Part shown: in pieces, positions 9,204-16,698 of the stretch
How the letters are laid out: each line of letters begins with the position of its first letter
Numbering within the stretch: position 1 is the first letter of the stretch
Assembly: GCA_003522085.1 (NCBI GenBank)
Contig: DPGI01000009.1
Coordinates: 145,653 to 209,652, forward strand
Direction of reading: 5' to 3'
DNA: 64,000 nt
Origin: Clostridiales bacterium
GTDB lineage: Bacteria; Bacillota; Clostridia; Christensenellales; UBA1242
Translations under genes and position numbers: made by a program
The notes under the pieces: model-generated
Databases searched by the model: none
Seen by the model: the letters and a program-made list of their open reading frames with translations, nothing else
What the model was told of the DNA's origin: nothing

Positions 9204-9620
9204 ATGAATAAAGTTATTTTAATCGGAAATCTTTCAAGGGATCCAGAACTTACAACCACAAACGGTGGAGTTTCTGTTTGCAGATTTACAATCGCTGTTC
9301 AAAGAAGATTTCAAAATGCCGAAGGCGAAAGAGATGCCGACTTCATCAATATTGTTGTTTGGCGTGCTCAGGCTGAAAATTGCCATAAATATTTAAGAAA
9401 AGGTTCAAAATGTGCCGTTGACGGAAGACTTCAAACATCTTCTTATGAAGCACAAGACGGAACTAGAAGATATGTAACAGAAGTTGTTGCAGATAACGTT
9501 GAATTTGTTGGGGCGAGAAGAGATGATGAAGACTCAGCCACAGTAACTAGAAGTGAAAAAACATCTTCAAAACCAGTTGCTGAACTTGAGCCGATTGATG
9601 ATGACTCGCTTCCATTCTAA
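9204..9620 (+). CDS. ssb: Single-stranded DNA-binding protein
   Basis: A 138-aa SSB: OB fold in residues 1-105 beginning MNKVILIGNLSRDPEL, then a short acidic linker and the conserved C-terminal tip EPIDDDSLPF, which recruits replication and repair partners. Its place between rpsF and rpsR is the classical arrangement. SD AGGAG 7 nt upstream. Confidence 0.97.
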   Translation: MNKVILIGNLSRDPELTTTNGGVSVCRFTIAVQRRFQNAEGERDADFINIVVWRAQAENCHKYLRKGSKCAVDGRLQTSSYEAQDGTRRYVTEVVADNVEFVGARRDDEDSATVTRSEKTSSKPVAELEPIDDDSLPF

Positions 9621-9632
9621 AAGGAGAATAAT

Positions 9633-9890
9633 ATGAGCGAAGTTAAAACTGAAGAAAGACCAGTTAAAAAATTCCGCAAACCATCAAAGAAGAAAGTTTG
9701 TGCTTTCTGCGTTGCTGGTGAAAAGGAAATTGATTACAAAGACGTTGCTAAACTTAAAAAATTTATTACCGAAAAAGGAAAGATTTTGCCTAGAAGACAA
9801 ACAGGTGTTTGCTCTCATCACCAAAGAAAACTTGCACTGGCAATCAAACGTGCAAGAAATATGGCACTTCTTCCATTTGTTGGGGACTAA
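9633..9890 (+). CDS. rpsR: 30S ribosomal protein bS18
   Basis: An 85-aa bS18 with the core LKKFITEKGKILPRRQTGVC and a C-terminal helix LALAIKRARNMALLPFVGD. It keeps cysteines in KKVCAFC and TGVCSHH, so it is the zinc-binding (C+) form. It pairs with bS6 in the 30S platform. SD AAGGAG is 8 nt before the ATG. Confidence 0.97.
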   Translation: MSEVKTEERPVKKFRKPSKKKVCAFCVAGEKEIDYKDVAKLKKFITEKGKILPRRQTGVCSHHQRKLALAIKRARNMALLPFVGD

Positions 9891-9899
9891 GGAGGAATC

Positions 9900-10106
9900 A
9901 TGAAAGAAAACATTCATCCAAATTATCATGAAGTTACTGTTGTTTGCGCATGTGGAAACACTTTCAAAACACGTTCAACAGTTAAAGGAGAGTCGCTTAG
10001 CGTCGACATTTGCAATCAATGCCATCCATTCTTCACAGGAAAGAAGAAAATTGTGGACGCAAGCGGAACAGTTGAAAAATTCAAGAAAAAATATAATATT
10101 GACTAA
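9900..10106 (+). CDS. rpmE: 50S ribosomal protein bL31 (zinc form)
   Basis: A 68-aa bL31. Cysteines in VVCACGNTF and DICNQCHPF give the four-Cys zinc site of the C+ paralogue. It bridges the subunits at the 5S rRNA side. It starts 9 nt after rpsR, with AGGAG in the gap. rpmE just upstream of DUF1385-prmC-prfA is the standard Clostridia order. Confidence 0.96.
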   Translation: MKENIHPNYHEVTVVCACGNTFKTRSTVKGESLSVDICNQCHPFFTGKKKIVDASGTVEKFKKKYNID

Positions 10107-10110
10107 TTTA

Positions 10111-10135
10111 AAAACTCCAAGTTGGAGTTTTTTTA
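10111..10135 (+). terminator. Terminator of the rpsF operon
   Basis: Perfect inverted repeat AAAACTCCAA (10111-10120) / TTGGAGTTTT (10122-10131), then T residues. It ends right at the -35 of the next promoter. Confidence 0.85.
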
Positions 10136-10163
10136 TTGACAAAAATTATATGTGTGTTAAAAT
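10136..10163 (+). promoter_or_regulatory. Promoter giving a predicted leaderless mRNA (helicase-associated-domain gene)
   Basis: TTGACA (10136-10141), 16-nt spacer, TAAAAT (10158-10163), then 6 nt to ATG at 10170. No SD is possible between the predicted start point and the ATG. Confidence 0.65.
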
Positions 10164-10169
10164 TAAAGT

Positions 10170-10817
10170 ATGGAAAGAAAAAAGAAACAAAAATCTTTCA
10201 TGAGCGCGCAGACTCGTGAAAAAATAAGTAAAGCAATTTTAAAGAAACAGCATGCAAGTTATGCTGTTTATCAACCACCAAGAAGTTTTGATGAAGTAAT
10301 CGAACATCTGCAAGAATATATTGAGCAGTTCGGAAATGCTGATGTTCCAACTCGATATGTTTGCGGTGATGGATTTAAATTGGGGCAATCAATTTATGCC
10401 TATAAAGGCAAAATGCGTGAACTTGAAGAAGGCGTATCAAAACGCATAAAACCCGAAAAATACGAATTGCTTAAAAGCATGGGCGTTTCAACAGCTCGCA
10501 ATGATCCGTATGGCCCCGCAATTGAAAAATGGCAAGAATTTTATGAAGAAAACGGACATTTTTATGTCCCAAAAAATTATTTCTGTCCTGGGGTGGACCT
10601 TTACAACAAAGTCAAACGAATCATGAAGATGCGTTGCGAAGGAAGATTATCGAGCGATTATTCAAAAACTCTTGACGAAATGGGGGTTCCTAAAACTTGG
10701 AGTGAAGTTAGGCTCCAATATGAAGAGCTGTTAAAAAAACAACAAGCAGACAAGCGATTTAAAGAAAGGGTTGCAGCAATTTTAAATAAACATAAAGACG
10801 ATGTTTATTTAAATTAA
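10170..10817 (+). CDS. Stand-alone helicase-associated (HA) domain protein
   Basis: 215 aa. Two repeats resemble the helicase-associated domain normally appended to large superfamily-2 helicases: one at about 38-105 (HLQEYIEQFGNADVPTRYVC, ending LKSMGV) and one at about 115-175 (KWQEFYEENGHFYVPKNYFC, ending LDEMGVPKTWSEV). Each keeps the pattern Trp/Leu...hydrophobic...G..VP..Y...G..L. There is no helicase core, so this may be a small nucleic-acid-binding protein. The N-terminus is very basic. The ATG at 10170 is 6 nt from a -10 box and lacks an SD; a second ATG at 10200 also lacks one. Confidence 0.65.
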   Translation: MERKKKQKSFMSAQTREKISKAILKKQHASYAVYQPPRSFDEVIEHLQEYIEQFGNADVPTRYVCGDGFKLGQSIYAYKGKMRELEEGVSKRIKPEKYELLKSMGVSTARNDPYGPAIEKWQEFYEENGHFYVPKNYFCPGVDLYNKVKRIMKMRCEGRLSSDYSKTLDEMGVPKTWSEVRLQYEELLKKQQADKRFKERVAAILNKHKDDVYLN

Positions 10818-10820
10818 CTT

Positions 10821-12569
10821 ATGAGATTAAAATTTTCATATTTTGTTAAAAATCAAAGTATGAAAATTTTTTTATTTCCATGTTCGATTGGAGTTCGCGC
10901 GCAAAATGGCAATCGTGCTGCGCTTGCTGTCATTGACGAAAGGGGATTAAAACGAATTCGCGCAGGTAGAACTAAAATAAAAGTGTTAGCACAAAAAATT
11001 CCAATAATTAGAGGAATTTGTTACTTTTTTGCTGCAATTTTTGCTCTTTTTTGCGCATTTTGGGATTCTTGTAAACTTTCAGAGAAGCCGCTTAATAGCG
11101 TGAGTAATAAAATTTCAAATAAATTAAATATAAAACGTGAAAGTGTTGTAATCACTTTACTACTGAGTGTGAGTGTTGGGATTTCGCTGTTTTTACTTGG
11201 TTATGTTCCGTCAAAAATGTATTCAGTTTTTATTGAAATGAACACGGATTTTGGTTTAAGAAATTTTTTAATTGCGCTTATAAAAATTGCTATTATATTT
11301 TTGATTTTGATGATTTTAAGATTTTTGCCCATGACGCAAGACCTTTACAAATTTAACGGCGCGTGCAATCAAGTGCAAAGAAGAGGCGGAAGTAGTATCT
11401 CTAAAACAAAATTCGACCACCATGGAACGTTTAATGTGCTGAATATAATAATATTTACTTTTATTTTAAGCGTTTTTGTGATAACATGTGTTGGAGCAAG
11501 AATCGCATGGCATTGGGATATGCTGATAAATGTTGGATTGTTTTTTACCTGCATGGCAGTAGCCTATGAAATTTGTTACTATTTTGACAAATGGAAAGTA
11601 ACGCGTGCAATAGGAATTATAACAGATTGTTTTGTTTCGGCAAAGCCTAACATTACGCATGATGAAGTCGCGCGCATTGCATGGACGGAAGTCAAAATGT
11701 TTTCAAAAGAGGACGATGTGAAAGATAAAGAAAACTCGCTTTCAAGTTTGCTTGTTGAAATGCAAACCATTTTGGAAAGAGCGGGGAAATACGAAAAAAG
11801 CGATGTTGAATGGATTATTGCCACAGTTTTAGGGGTGTCAAGGCCAGAAGCCAAACTCGTAAAAGTTTTTTCGCCAAAACAATATCGCGACATTATCAAA
11901 GCAACATATGCACGCGCGGCGGGCAAACCGCTTTCGTCTATTTTTGGGTTTGTTGAATTTTACGGGTTACGATTTGATGTCAGCAAAAAGGTGCTTTCAC
12001 CACGAATGGAAACCGAAATTTTGGTTGAACAAGTAGCAAAGGCGGCTCAAAATGACAAAATAAGCATACTTGACATCGGCACGGGCAGTGGAGCGATTGC
12101 GGTCACTCTTGCAAAAATCACAAACGCTTCGGTTACAGCGGTGGATGTTTCTAAGCAAGCCCTTGTGGTAGCCAAGAGTAATGCAGAAAAAAATGAAGTC
12201 AAAGTAGAATTTTTACAATCCGATTTATTTAGTCGATTGAAAAAATCTCGAAAGTTTGATATAATAGTGTCAAATCCACCATATATTCGTTCACTGGATA
12301 TAGCAGGACTTGACGAAGAAGTTAAAAATTACGATCCAAAACTCAGCCTAGATGGGGGCGAAGATGGGCTTGATTTTTACAGAAGAATTTGCCAAGAAGC
12401 GCCTTTGCATTTAAAAAACGGCGGGCAAATTTTCTTCGAAATTGGGAAAGGACAATTTAAAGATGTGTCAAACATCTTACAACAAAATGGTTTCAGTGAG
12501 ATAGCAAGTAAAAAGGATTATTCAAATATAATTAGAGTAGTAAGGGCAAAATATGACAAACGCAAATGA
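10821..12569 (+). CDS. prmC: DUF1385 membrane domain fused to PrmC glutamine methyltransferase
   Basis: 582 aa. Residues 1 to about 300 resemble a degenerate DUF1385/YqhQ protein: IGVRAQNGNRAALAV matches the family start but the GGQAVIEGV head is missing, and about four membrane helices follow. About 305-582 is a complete PrmC, which methylates the GGQ glutamine of release factors: helical N-domain, SAM motif ILDIGTGSGAIAV and catalytic SNPPYI. Its substrate, RF1, is the next gene, overlapping by 17 nt. DUF1385 and prmC are normally separate neighbours. The true start may be ATG 10860; neither ATG has a good SD, and 10830-10874 contains an inverted repeat. Confidence 0.85.
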   Translation: MRLKFSYFVKNQSMKIFLFPCSIGVRAQNGNRAALAVIDERGLKRIRAGRTKIKVLAQKIPIIRGICYFFAAIFALFCAFWDSCKLSEKPLNSVSNKISNKLNIKRESVVITLLLSVSVGISLFLLGYVPSKMYSVFIEMNTDFGLRNFLIALIKIAIIFLILMILRFLPMTQDLYKFNGACNQVQRRGGSSISKTKFDHHGTFNVLNIIIFTFILSVFVITCVGARIAWHWDMLINVGLFFTCMAVAYEICYYFDKWKVTRAIGIITDCFVSAKPNITHDEVARIAWTEVKMFSKEDDVKDKENSLSSLLVEMQTILERAGKYEKSDVEWIIATVLGVSRPEAKLVKVFSPKQYRDIIKATYARAAGKPLSSIFGFVEFYGLRFDVSKKVLSPRMETEILVEQVAKAAQNDKISILDIGTGSGAIAVTLAKITNASVTAVDVSKQALVVAKSNAEKNEVKVEFLQSDLFSRLKKSRKFDIIVSNPPYIRSLDIAGLDEEVKNYDPKLSLDGGEDGLDFYRRICQEAPLHLKNGGQIFFEIGKGQFKDVSNILQQNGFSEIASKKDYSNIIRVVRAKYDKRK

Positions 12570-13641
12570 TATTTTACAAAAAACATTAAAAATTAGACAG
12601 AGAAGCGACGAACTTTCTGAGCAAATAGCTTCTCCTTCTGTCATTGCAGACAACAAAACTTGGAGAGCGCTTGCAAAAGAGCACGCCTCGCTGCAAGAAA
12701 TTGTTGAGGCTTCGCAAAAGCTTGAAAAAGCGATTGAAGATCGCAACAACTGTGAGCATGACCGCGACAACGAGCATGATCACGAACTTAAAGCAATGTT
12801 TGAAGAAGAATGCGAAAATTTAAATAAAAAAATTGAACAGTTATGTGAAGAAATCAAATTTTTGCTTTTGCCGAAAGATGAAAATGATGACGGCAATATT
12901 ATTATGGAAATTCGTTCTGCTGCAGGCGGGGAAGAATCGGCTTTGTTTGCGACTGAACTTATGAGAATGTATAGTTATTATGCAGAAAAACATCATTGGA
13001 AAATCGAAATTTCTGATATAAACGAAACCGAACTAGGCGGAATTAAAGAAGTTACTTTCACGGTTAAAGGAAAGGGTGCTTACGCTAGACTTAAATACGA
13101 AGCGGGAGTGCACAGAGTGCAACGCGTGCCAGAAACAGAATCGCAAGGAAGAATCCATACGTCTACTGCGACGGTTGCTGTTTTGCCTGAAGTTGAAGAT
13201 GTTGATTTTGAAATTCTTGACAGCGACCTTAAAATCGATACATATCGTGCCAGCGGCGCTGGTGGACAGCACATTAACAAAACAGAATCGGCAATCAGAA
13301 TTACACACATTCCAACGGGAATCGTTGTTGCGTGCCAGACACAAAGATCACAAATTCAAAACCGTGAAGTTGCGATGAATATGCTTAAATCAAAGCTTTA
13401 TGAACTTTATGAGTCGCAACGACAAAAAGAACAAAAAGACAAGCGCCATTCACAAGTGGGAACGGGGGACCGTAGTGAAAGAGTTAGAACTTACAACTAT
13501 CCTCAAGGTCGAGTTACTGACCACAGAGTAAATGTTTCGTCTTTTGATTTGGAAGGCGTTTTGAATGGAGATATTGACATATTCATCGATGCATTGATTT
13601 TAAAAGATAGAACCGAACAACTTGAGAGCGGGGAAGAATAA
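12553..13641 (+). CDS. prfA: Peptide chain release factor 1
   Basis: A 362-aa class-I release factor for UAA and UAG. The peptidyl-transferase motif is in ASGAGGQHINKTESAIR (about 230); its glutamine is the PrmC target. A coiled-coil domain 1 (about 1-105) precedes the codon-recognition domain. Length is normal. It overlaps the upstream fusion gene by 17 nt, so translation is probably coupled. Confidence 0.97.
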   Translation: MTNANDILQKTLKIRQRSDELSEQIASPSVIADNKTWRALAKEHASLQEIVEASQKLEKAIEDRNNCEHDRDNEHDHELKAMFEEECENLNKKIEQLCEEIKFLLLPKDENDDGNIIMEIRSAAGGEESALFATELMRMYSYYAEKHHWKIEISDINETELGGIKEVTFTVKGKGAYARLKYEAGVHRVQRVPETESQGRIHTSTATVAVLPEVEDVDFEILDSDLKIDTYRASGAGGQHINKTESAIRITHIPTGIVVACQTQRSQIQNREVAMNMLKSKLYELYESQRQKEQKDKRHSQVGTGDRSERVRTYNYPQGRVTDHRVNVSSFDLEGVLNGDIDIFIDALILKDRTEQLESGEE

Positions 13642-13642
13642 G

Positions 13643-13755
13643 CGGGCTTTGCCAGCGCTTTGGTGCGCTAACAGGCTTTCGACAGCGAAAGCCTGCGAAA
13701 ACAAAAAAATACGAGCAAAATCAATTTTGCTCGTTTTTTTGTTTTGCAAAGCCCG
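13643..13755. repeat. GC-rich nested palindromic element with internal terminator (copy A)
   Basis: The outer arms GCGGGCTTTGC (13643-13653) and GCAAAGCCCGC (13745-13755) are an 11-bp perfect inverted repeat. Inside are a GCGC hairpin (about 13656-13671), a hairpin AGGCTTTCG/CGAAAGCCT (about 13674-13695) and a strong bidirectional terminator ACGAGCAAAAT (13711-13721) / ATTTTGCTCGT (13724-13734). The terminator serves prfA and, on the other strand, rplI. A similar design follows the gene at 54038. Confidence 0.7.
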
Positions 13756-13770
13756 CGTTGTCCTTTGAAC

Positions 13771-14214
13771 TTAGTTTGTTGAGTCTACGACAACTTTTAC
13801 CACTGATGTAACTTTTGGATGAAGTTTGATTGAAACTGAATAAATTCCGGCATTTTTAATTGAAGGGCATTCAATTTTTTTCTTGTCGATATTAAAGCCA
13901 AGACTAACAAGTTTTTCAGCAATTTCTTTGCTTGTTATCGCCCCAAAACTTTTTCCGTTTTCGCCACATTTAATTGAAAGGTTGATTTGTAGATTTTTGA
14001 GTTTTTCTGCTTCGTTTTGAGCAGCCTTTAATGCTTCGGCTTTATGAAAAGCGTCGGCAGATGATTGTTGTGCATGGTTTGAAAGTGCCGTGTTGTCTGC
14101 CACGACAGCAAGTTTGTTTTTCAATAAATAATTTTGTCCATATCCGGCAGCAACTTCTTTCACTTCGCCTTTTTTGCCGCAGCCACGAACGTCACTTAAA
14201 AGAATAACTTTCAT
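13771..14214 (-). CDS. rplI: 50S ribosomal protein bL9
   Basis: A 147-aa bL9: N-domain MKVILLSDVRGCGKKGEVKE with the YLLKNKLA rRNA-binding turn, a long connecting helix, and a C-domain with KCGENGKSFGAITSKEIAEK. Normal length. An SD (GGAGAG) lies just before the ATG. Here it is a single gene, convergent with prfA, away from its usual partner dnaB. Confidence 0.96.
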   Translation of the reverse strand: MKVILLSDVRGCGKKGEVKEVAAGYGQNYLLKNKLAVVADNTALSNHAQQSSADAFHKAEALKAAQNEAEKLKNLQINLSIKCGENGKSFGAITSKEIAEKLVSLGFNIDKKKIECPSIKNAGIYSVSIKLHPKVTSVVKVVVDSTN

Positions 14215-14295
14215 TTTTCTCTCCTTATAAAAATATTACTTTATATTTGGTTAAAAGTCAATTAAAATGGGAAAACTTATGCCAGGAGAAAAAGC

Positions 14296-14607
14296 ATGGA
14301 CATTAGGTGTAGAAAATTGAAATGCAAATACAACGATCATTTTACGTGCAAAGCAAAAAGTTTGGACGTTTCTAAAAACGCGATTTGCAATATTTATGAG
14401 CCAGACGAAAACAAGCCTCAGCCTGACACAACGGCAAGATTGTTTGAGCGAACTCCAAAATTCAGTCCACAACGGGATTCGAAAGCGGTTGACATATGTT
14501 GCGGCGCGGATTGTTTGCTTAAACATGAAGGGAAATGCATCGCCAATGGCATAACAATAAATGATTATCGAGCCAAGCCTTATTGCCTGACATTTTTGAA
14601 AAAGTAA
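14296..14607 (+). CDS. Small Cys-rich DUF1540-like protein
   Basis: 103 aa with two cysteine clusters resembling DUF1540 modules: C-x4-C-x7-C in CRKLKCKYNDHFTC near the N-terminus, and CCGADCLLKHEGKC followed by a terminal YCLTF near the C-terminus. Spacing (C..C..N....C.A..I.V) fits short probable metal-binding domains common in Firmicutes. Function unknown. AGGAG lies 8 nt before the ATG. Confidence 0.6.
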   Translation: MDIRCRKLKCKYNDHFTCKAKSLDVSKNAICNIYEPDENKPQPDTTARLFERTPKFSPQRDSKAVDICCGADCLLKHEGKCIANGITINDYRAKPYCLTFLKK

Positions 14608-14608
14608 C

Positions 14609-14637
14609 TTGCAAAAAAAATGTAACTATTGTATAAT
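14609..14637 (+). promoter_or_regulatory. Near-consensus promoter giving a predicted leaderless mRNA
   Basis: TTGCAA (14609-14614), 17-nt spacer, perfect TATAAT (14632-14637), then 6 nt to ATG at 14644. The ATG at 14629 lies inside the promoter and cannot be the start. Confidence 0.75.
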
Positions 14638-14643
14638 ATTTAT

Positions 14644-15993
14644 ATGGAAAAAAACACACGTCCGCAAAAGGAAACATGGAAGGTTTTTGGAAGTGATGAA
14701 ATCCTTGAAGATAAGGAATTGATTGACTATTACAAATTGCACCTTTATGATGAAAAATTGATAAACAAGCTCCTTGGTGAATTTACAGACAAAGGAGAAT
14801 ATGTTTTGCCTGATGATGTAAAAACACCACTTGTTAAAGTGAAAAAACTCATAACATTTTCGGGCGAAAATTCTTATGCGGCAGAAACGCCAGTTAAAAA
14901 TCAAACCATGAGATTTTTGGTTAAATACTGGTATGTAGAAAAAATGGGGATCGCCAACTTGTATTTTATTGAAAACCTTGATGGCGAAGATATGAGAACA
15001 TTTGTTGCTCAATTCATAGGTGAAAACAACAGCGATTTTCTTACGCGTGTTAAAGCGGCTTTCAATTTAAACAGCGACATAGATGAATTTGCTGACGACT
15101 ATTTTGATCAGTTGCAACAAAAATATGATTTTTTAACTGCCAAGAAAGCTGAAAGAGACTTTGTAGTAGAAATTCAATCGGAATATTACCTGCGTGAAAT
15201 GCTGGAACTTTTAAAAGAAAAAGGCGGTGAAAAAGGGAAAGCTATTGCCGAGCAAATAGAACAAGAAATTGAAGAAAAAAAGTTACTTATAAATAAAGAA
15301 GGCATGTATACTTTGCTTCGTCTTAAAATGGACAAGTTGATTATCGCTTCTGGCGGGTTTAACGAACTTAAAAAAGTGATTATAACCTTGCCAAAGGCCG
15401 TGCAAAATTATACTAAGCCAGTTAAAGATTATGATGACATTTCACAAAAACTTGATGCTATGAAAGTGCCTGATACTCCTAAAACAAAAGCCGCGTCGGG
15501 AGCAAGAAATGCAGCAGGCAAAAAAGCGGCCAAGAAGGGTAAACCCTTTACACCACCTAAAACTAAATCTTATTATTCATTAGACACACCTAAAAAGCCG
15601 GCAAAAACTAAAGAATTAATGTTGGGGCATAAGTCTTCTGTAACACCAGCAGCGAAAGGCAATGATAGTGTTGCGCAAACAAAGCCAGCCACAAGCGACA
15701 AAAGTGCAACGACTCCTGTAATCAAGCCAACCATAAAATATAACACTCCTGGGGTTATGTTTGATTTTGCAGATGCATATTTCTTAGATAAATACAGCCC
15801 AAGCAATATCAATTTAGTGGCTTCATCAAATCAAACCAAGACATTACAGATGATGGATGAAAAATATGTTTCATCACCAAAAAACGAGAGCCTTGAAGGT
15901 GTTTATTTAAAAGAAACAATAAAGCCAACCGAAAGCAGCCTTCTAGAAAATCCAGCGCCAAAAGCGGACCTTGTTGATATTCTTGTTTACTAA
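14644..15993 (+). CDS. 449-aa protein of unknown function, charged, with Lys/Pro/Thr-rich linker
   Basis: Not recognised. The start at 14644 is chosen because the upstream ATG (14629) overlaps the -10 box. Residues 1 to about 270 look globular and helical (aromatic and acidic, RFLVKYWYVEKMGIANLYFI). About 275-360 is a basic low-complexity linker rich in K, P, T and A with repeated TPKTK-like units. The last 90 residues are polar and end in DLVDILVY. No signal peptide or membrane helix, so probably cytoplasmic. Single gene with its own promoter and terminator. Confidence 0.7.
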   Translation: MEKNTRPQKETWKVFGSDEILEDKELIDYYKLHLYDEKLINKLLGEFTDKGEYVLPDDVKTPLVKVKKLITFSGENSYAAETPVKNQTMRFLVKYWYVEKMGIANLYFIENLDGEDMRTFVAQFIGENNSDFLTRVKAAFNLNSDIDEFADDYFDQLQQKYDFLTAKKAERDFVVEIQSEYYLREMLELLKEKGGEKGKAIAEQIEQEIEEKKLLINKEGMYTLLRLKMDKLIIASGGFNELKKVIITLPKAVQNYTKPVKDYDDISQKLDAMKVPDTPKTKAASGARNAAGKKAAKKGKPFTPPKTKSYYSLDTPKKPAKTKELMLGHKSSVTPAAKGNDSVAQTKPATSDKSATTPVIKPTIKYNTPGVMFDFADAYFLDKYSPSNINLVASSNQTKTLQMMDEKYVSSPKNESLEGVYLKETIKPTESSLLENPAPKADLVDILVY

Positions 15994-15996
15994 ATA

Positions 15997-16030
15997 AAAA
16001 AAGAACAATTTAATTTGTTCTTTTTTTTAT
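15997..16030. terminator. Bidirectional terminator
   Basis: AAAGAACAA / TTGTTCTTT inverted repeat with flanking A and T runs between two convergent genes (14644-15993 plus and 16043-16552 minus). Confidence 0.8.
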
Positions 16031-16042
16031 AACAAATATATT

Positions 16043-16552
16043 TTAAATTGAAGGGACGTCGTGTTCAACACATTTGTTTACTGTTTCTTGGAAAGTAACA
16101 AGTGCATTGTTTGCGTCGATGTTGACTTTGTCAAGCTCTTCAACGGGTTTTAATTGTCCGTTTTCCATAAGATCATTGATATATTGGTGGAAGTTGAAGA
16201 TTTGAAGTTCGCTTGAATTTCTTGCATATGATCCTGGGTTTCTTGATAAGCCACCTGTGAATCCTGAAAGATTTTGGAAAACAAGTGAACGTGAATATTT
16301 GACAAAGTTTTTGTCAAATTGTCTTAAAAAGTCTCTGCATTCTGCTTCGTTTACGATTGGAGTTGAAACTGTTGATGCCATTGGGCTGTCAAGCCATGCT
16401 TGATAAGTTTCATCATTTTCAACTGGCACATAATTTGCATCATGCTTTCTATAAATATAATCCACCAAATTAAACATAATCAAGCATAAATTTTTTTGTT
16501 GAATGTTTAATTTATCAACATTGGCTTTACTTAATTCGGTAATGTATTTCAT
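16043..16552 (-). CDS. 169-aa protein of unknown function
   Basis: Not recognised. A soluble helical protein without signal or membrane segments; aromatic and asparagine-rich centre (LVDYIYRKHDANYVPVEN) and a Gly/Ser-rich stretch around residue 100. The SD GGAGG is 5-6 nt before the ATG. Single gene, divergent from the flippase gene and sharing a terminator with its convergent neighbour. Confidence 0.65.
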   Translation of the reverse strand: MKYITELSKANVDKLNIQQKNLCLIMFNLVDYIYRKHDANYVPVENDETYQAWLDSPMASTVSTPIVNEAECRDFLRQFDKNFVKYSRSLVFQNLSGFTGGLSRNPGSYARNSSELQIFNFHQYINDLMENGQLKPVEELDKVNIDANNALVTFQETVNKCVEHDVPSI

Positions 16553-16698
16553 GTTTTCCTCCGTTTGACTTTTGTTTTGTATAACTTTTTTGCTGATTTT
16601 AGAGCTATATTGGTCTATGTTTGTCTAATTATAACATAAAAGTTTTGGTTTGTAAATACCCTTTGCATAAGATTTTTTATTAAGTTTACACTAAGATT

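Noticed and set aside
14629..14643. Upstream ATG for the 449-aa gene
   Set aside because: It overlaps the perfect TATAAT box; the next ATG lies at the predicted transcription start.
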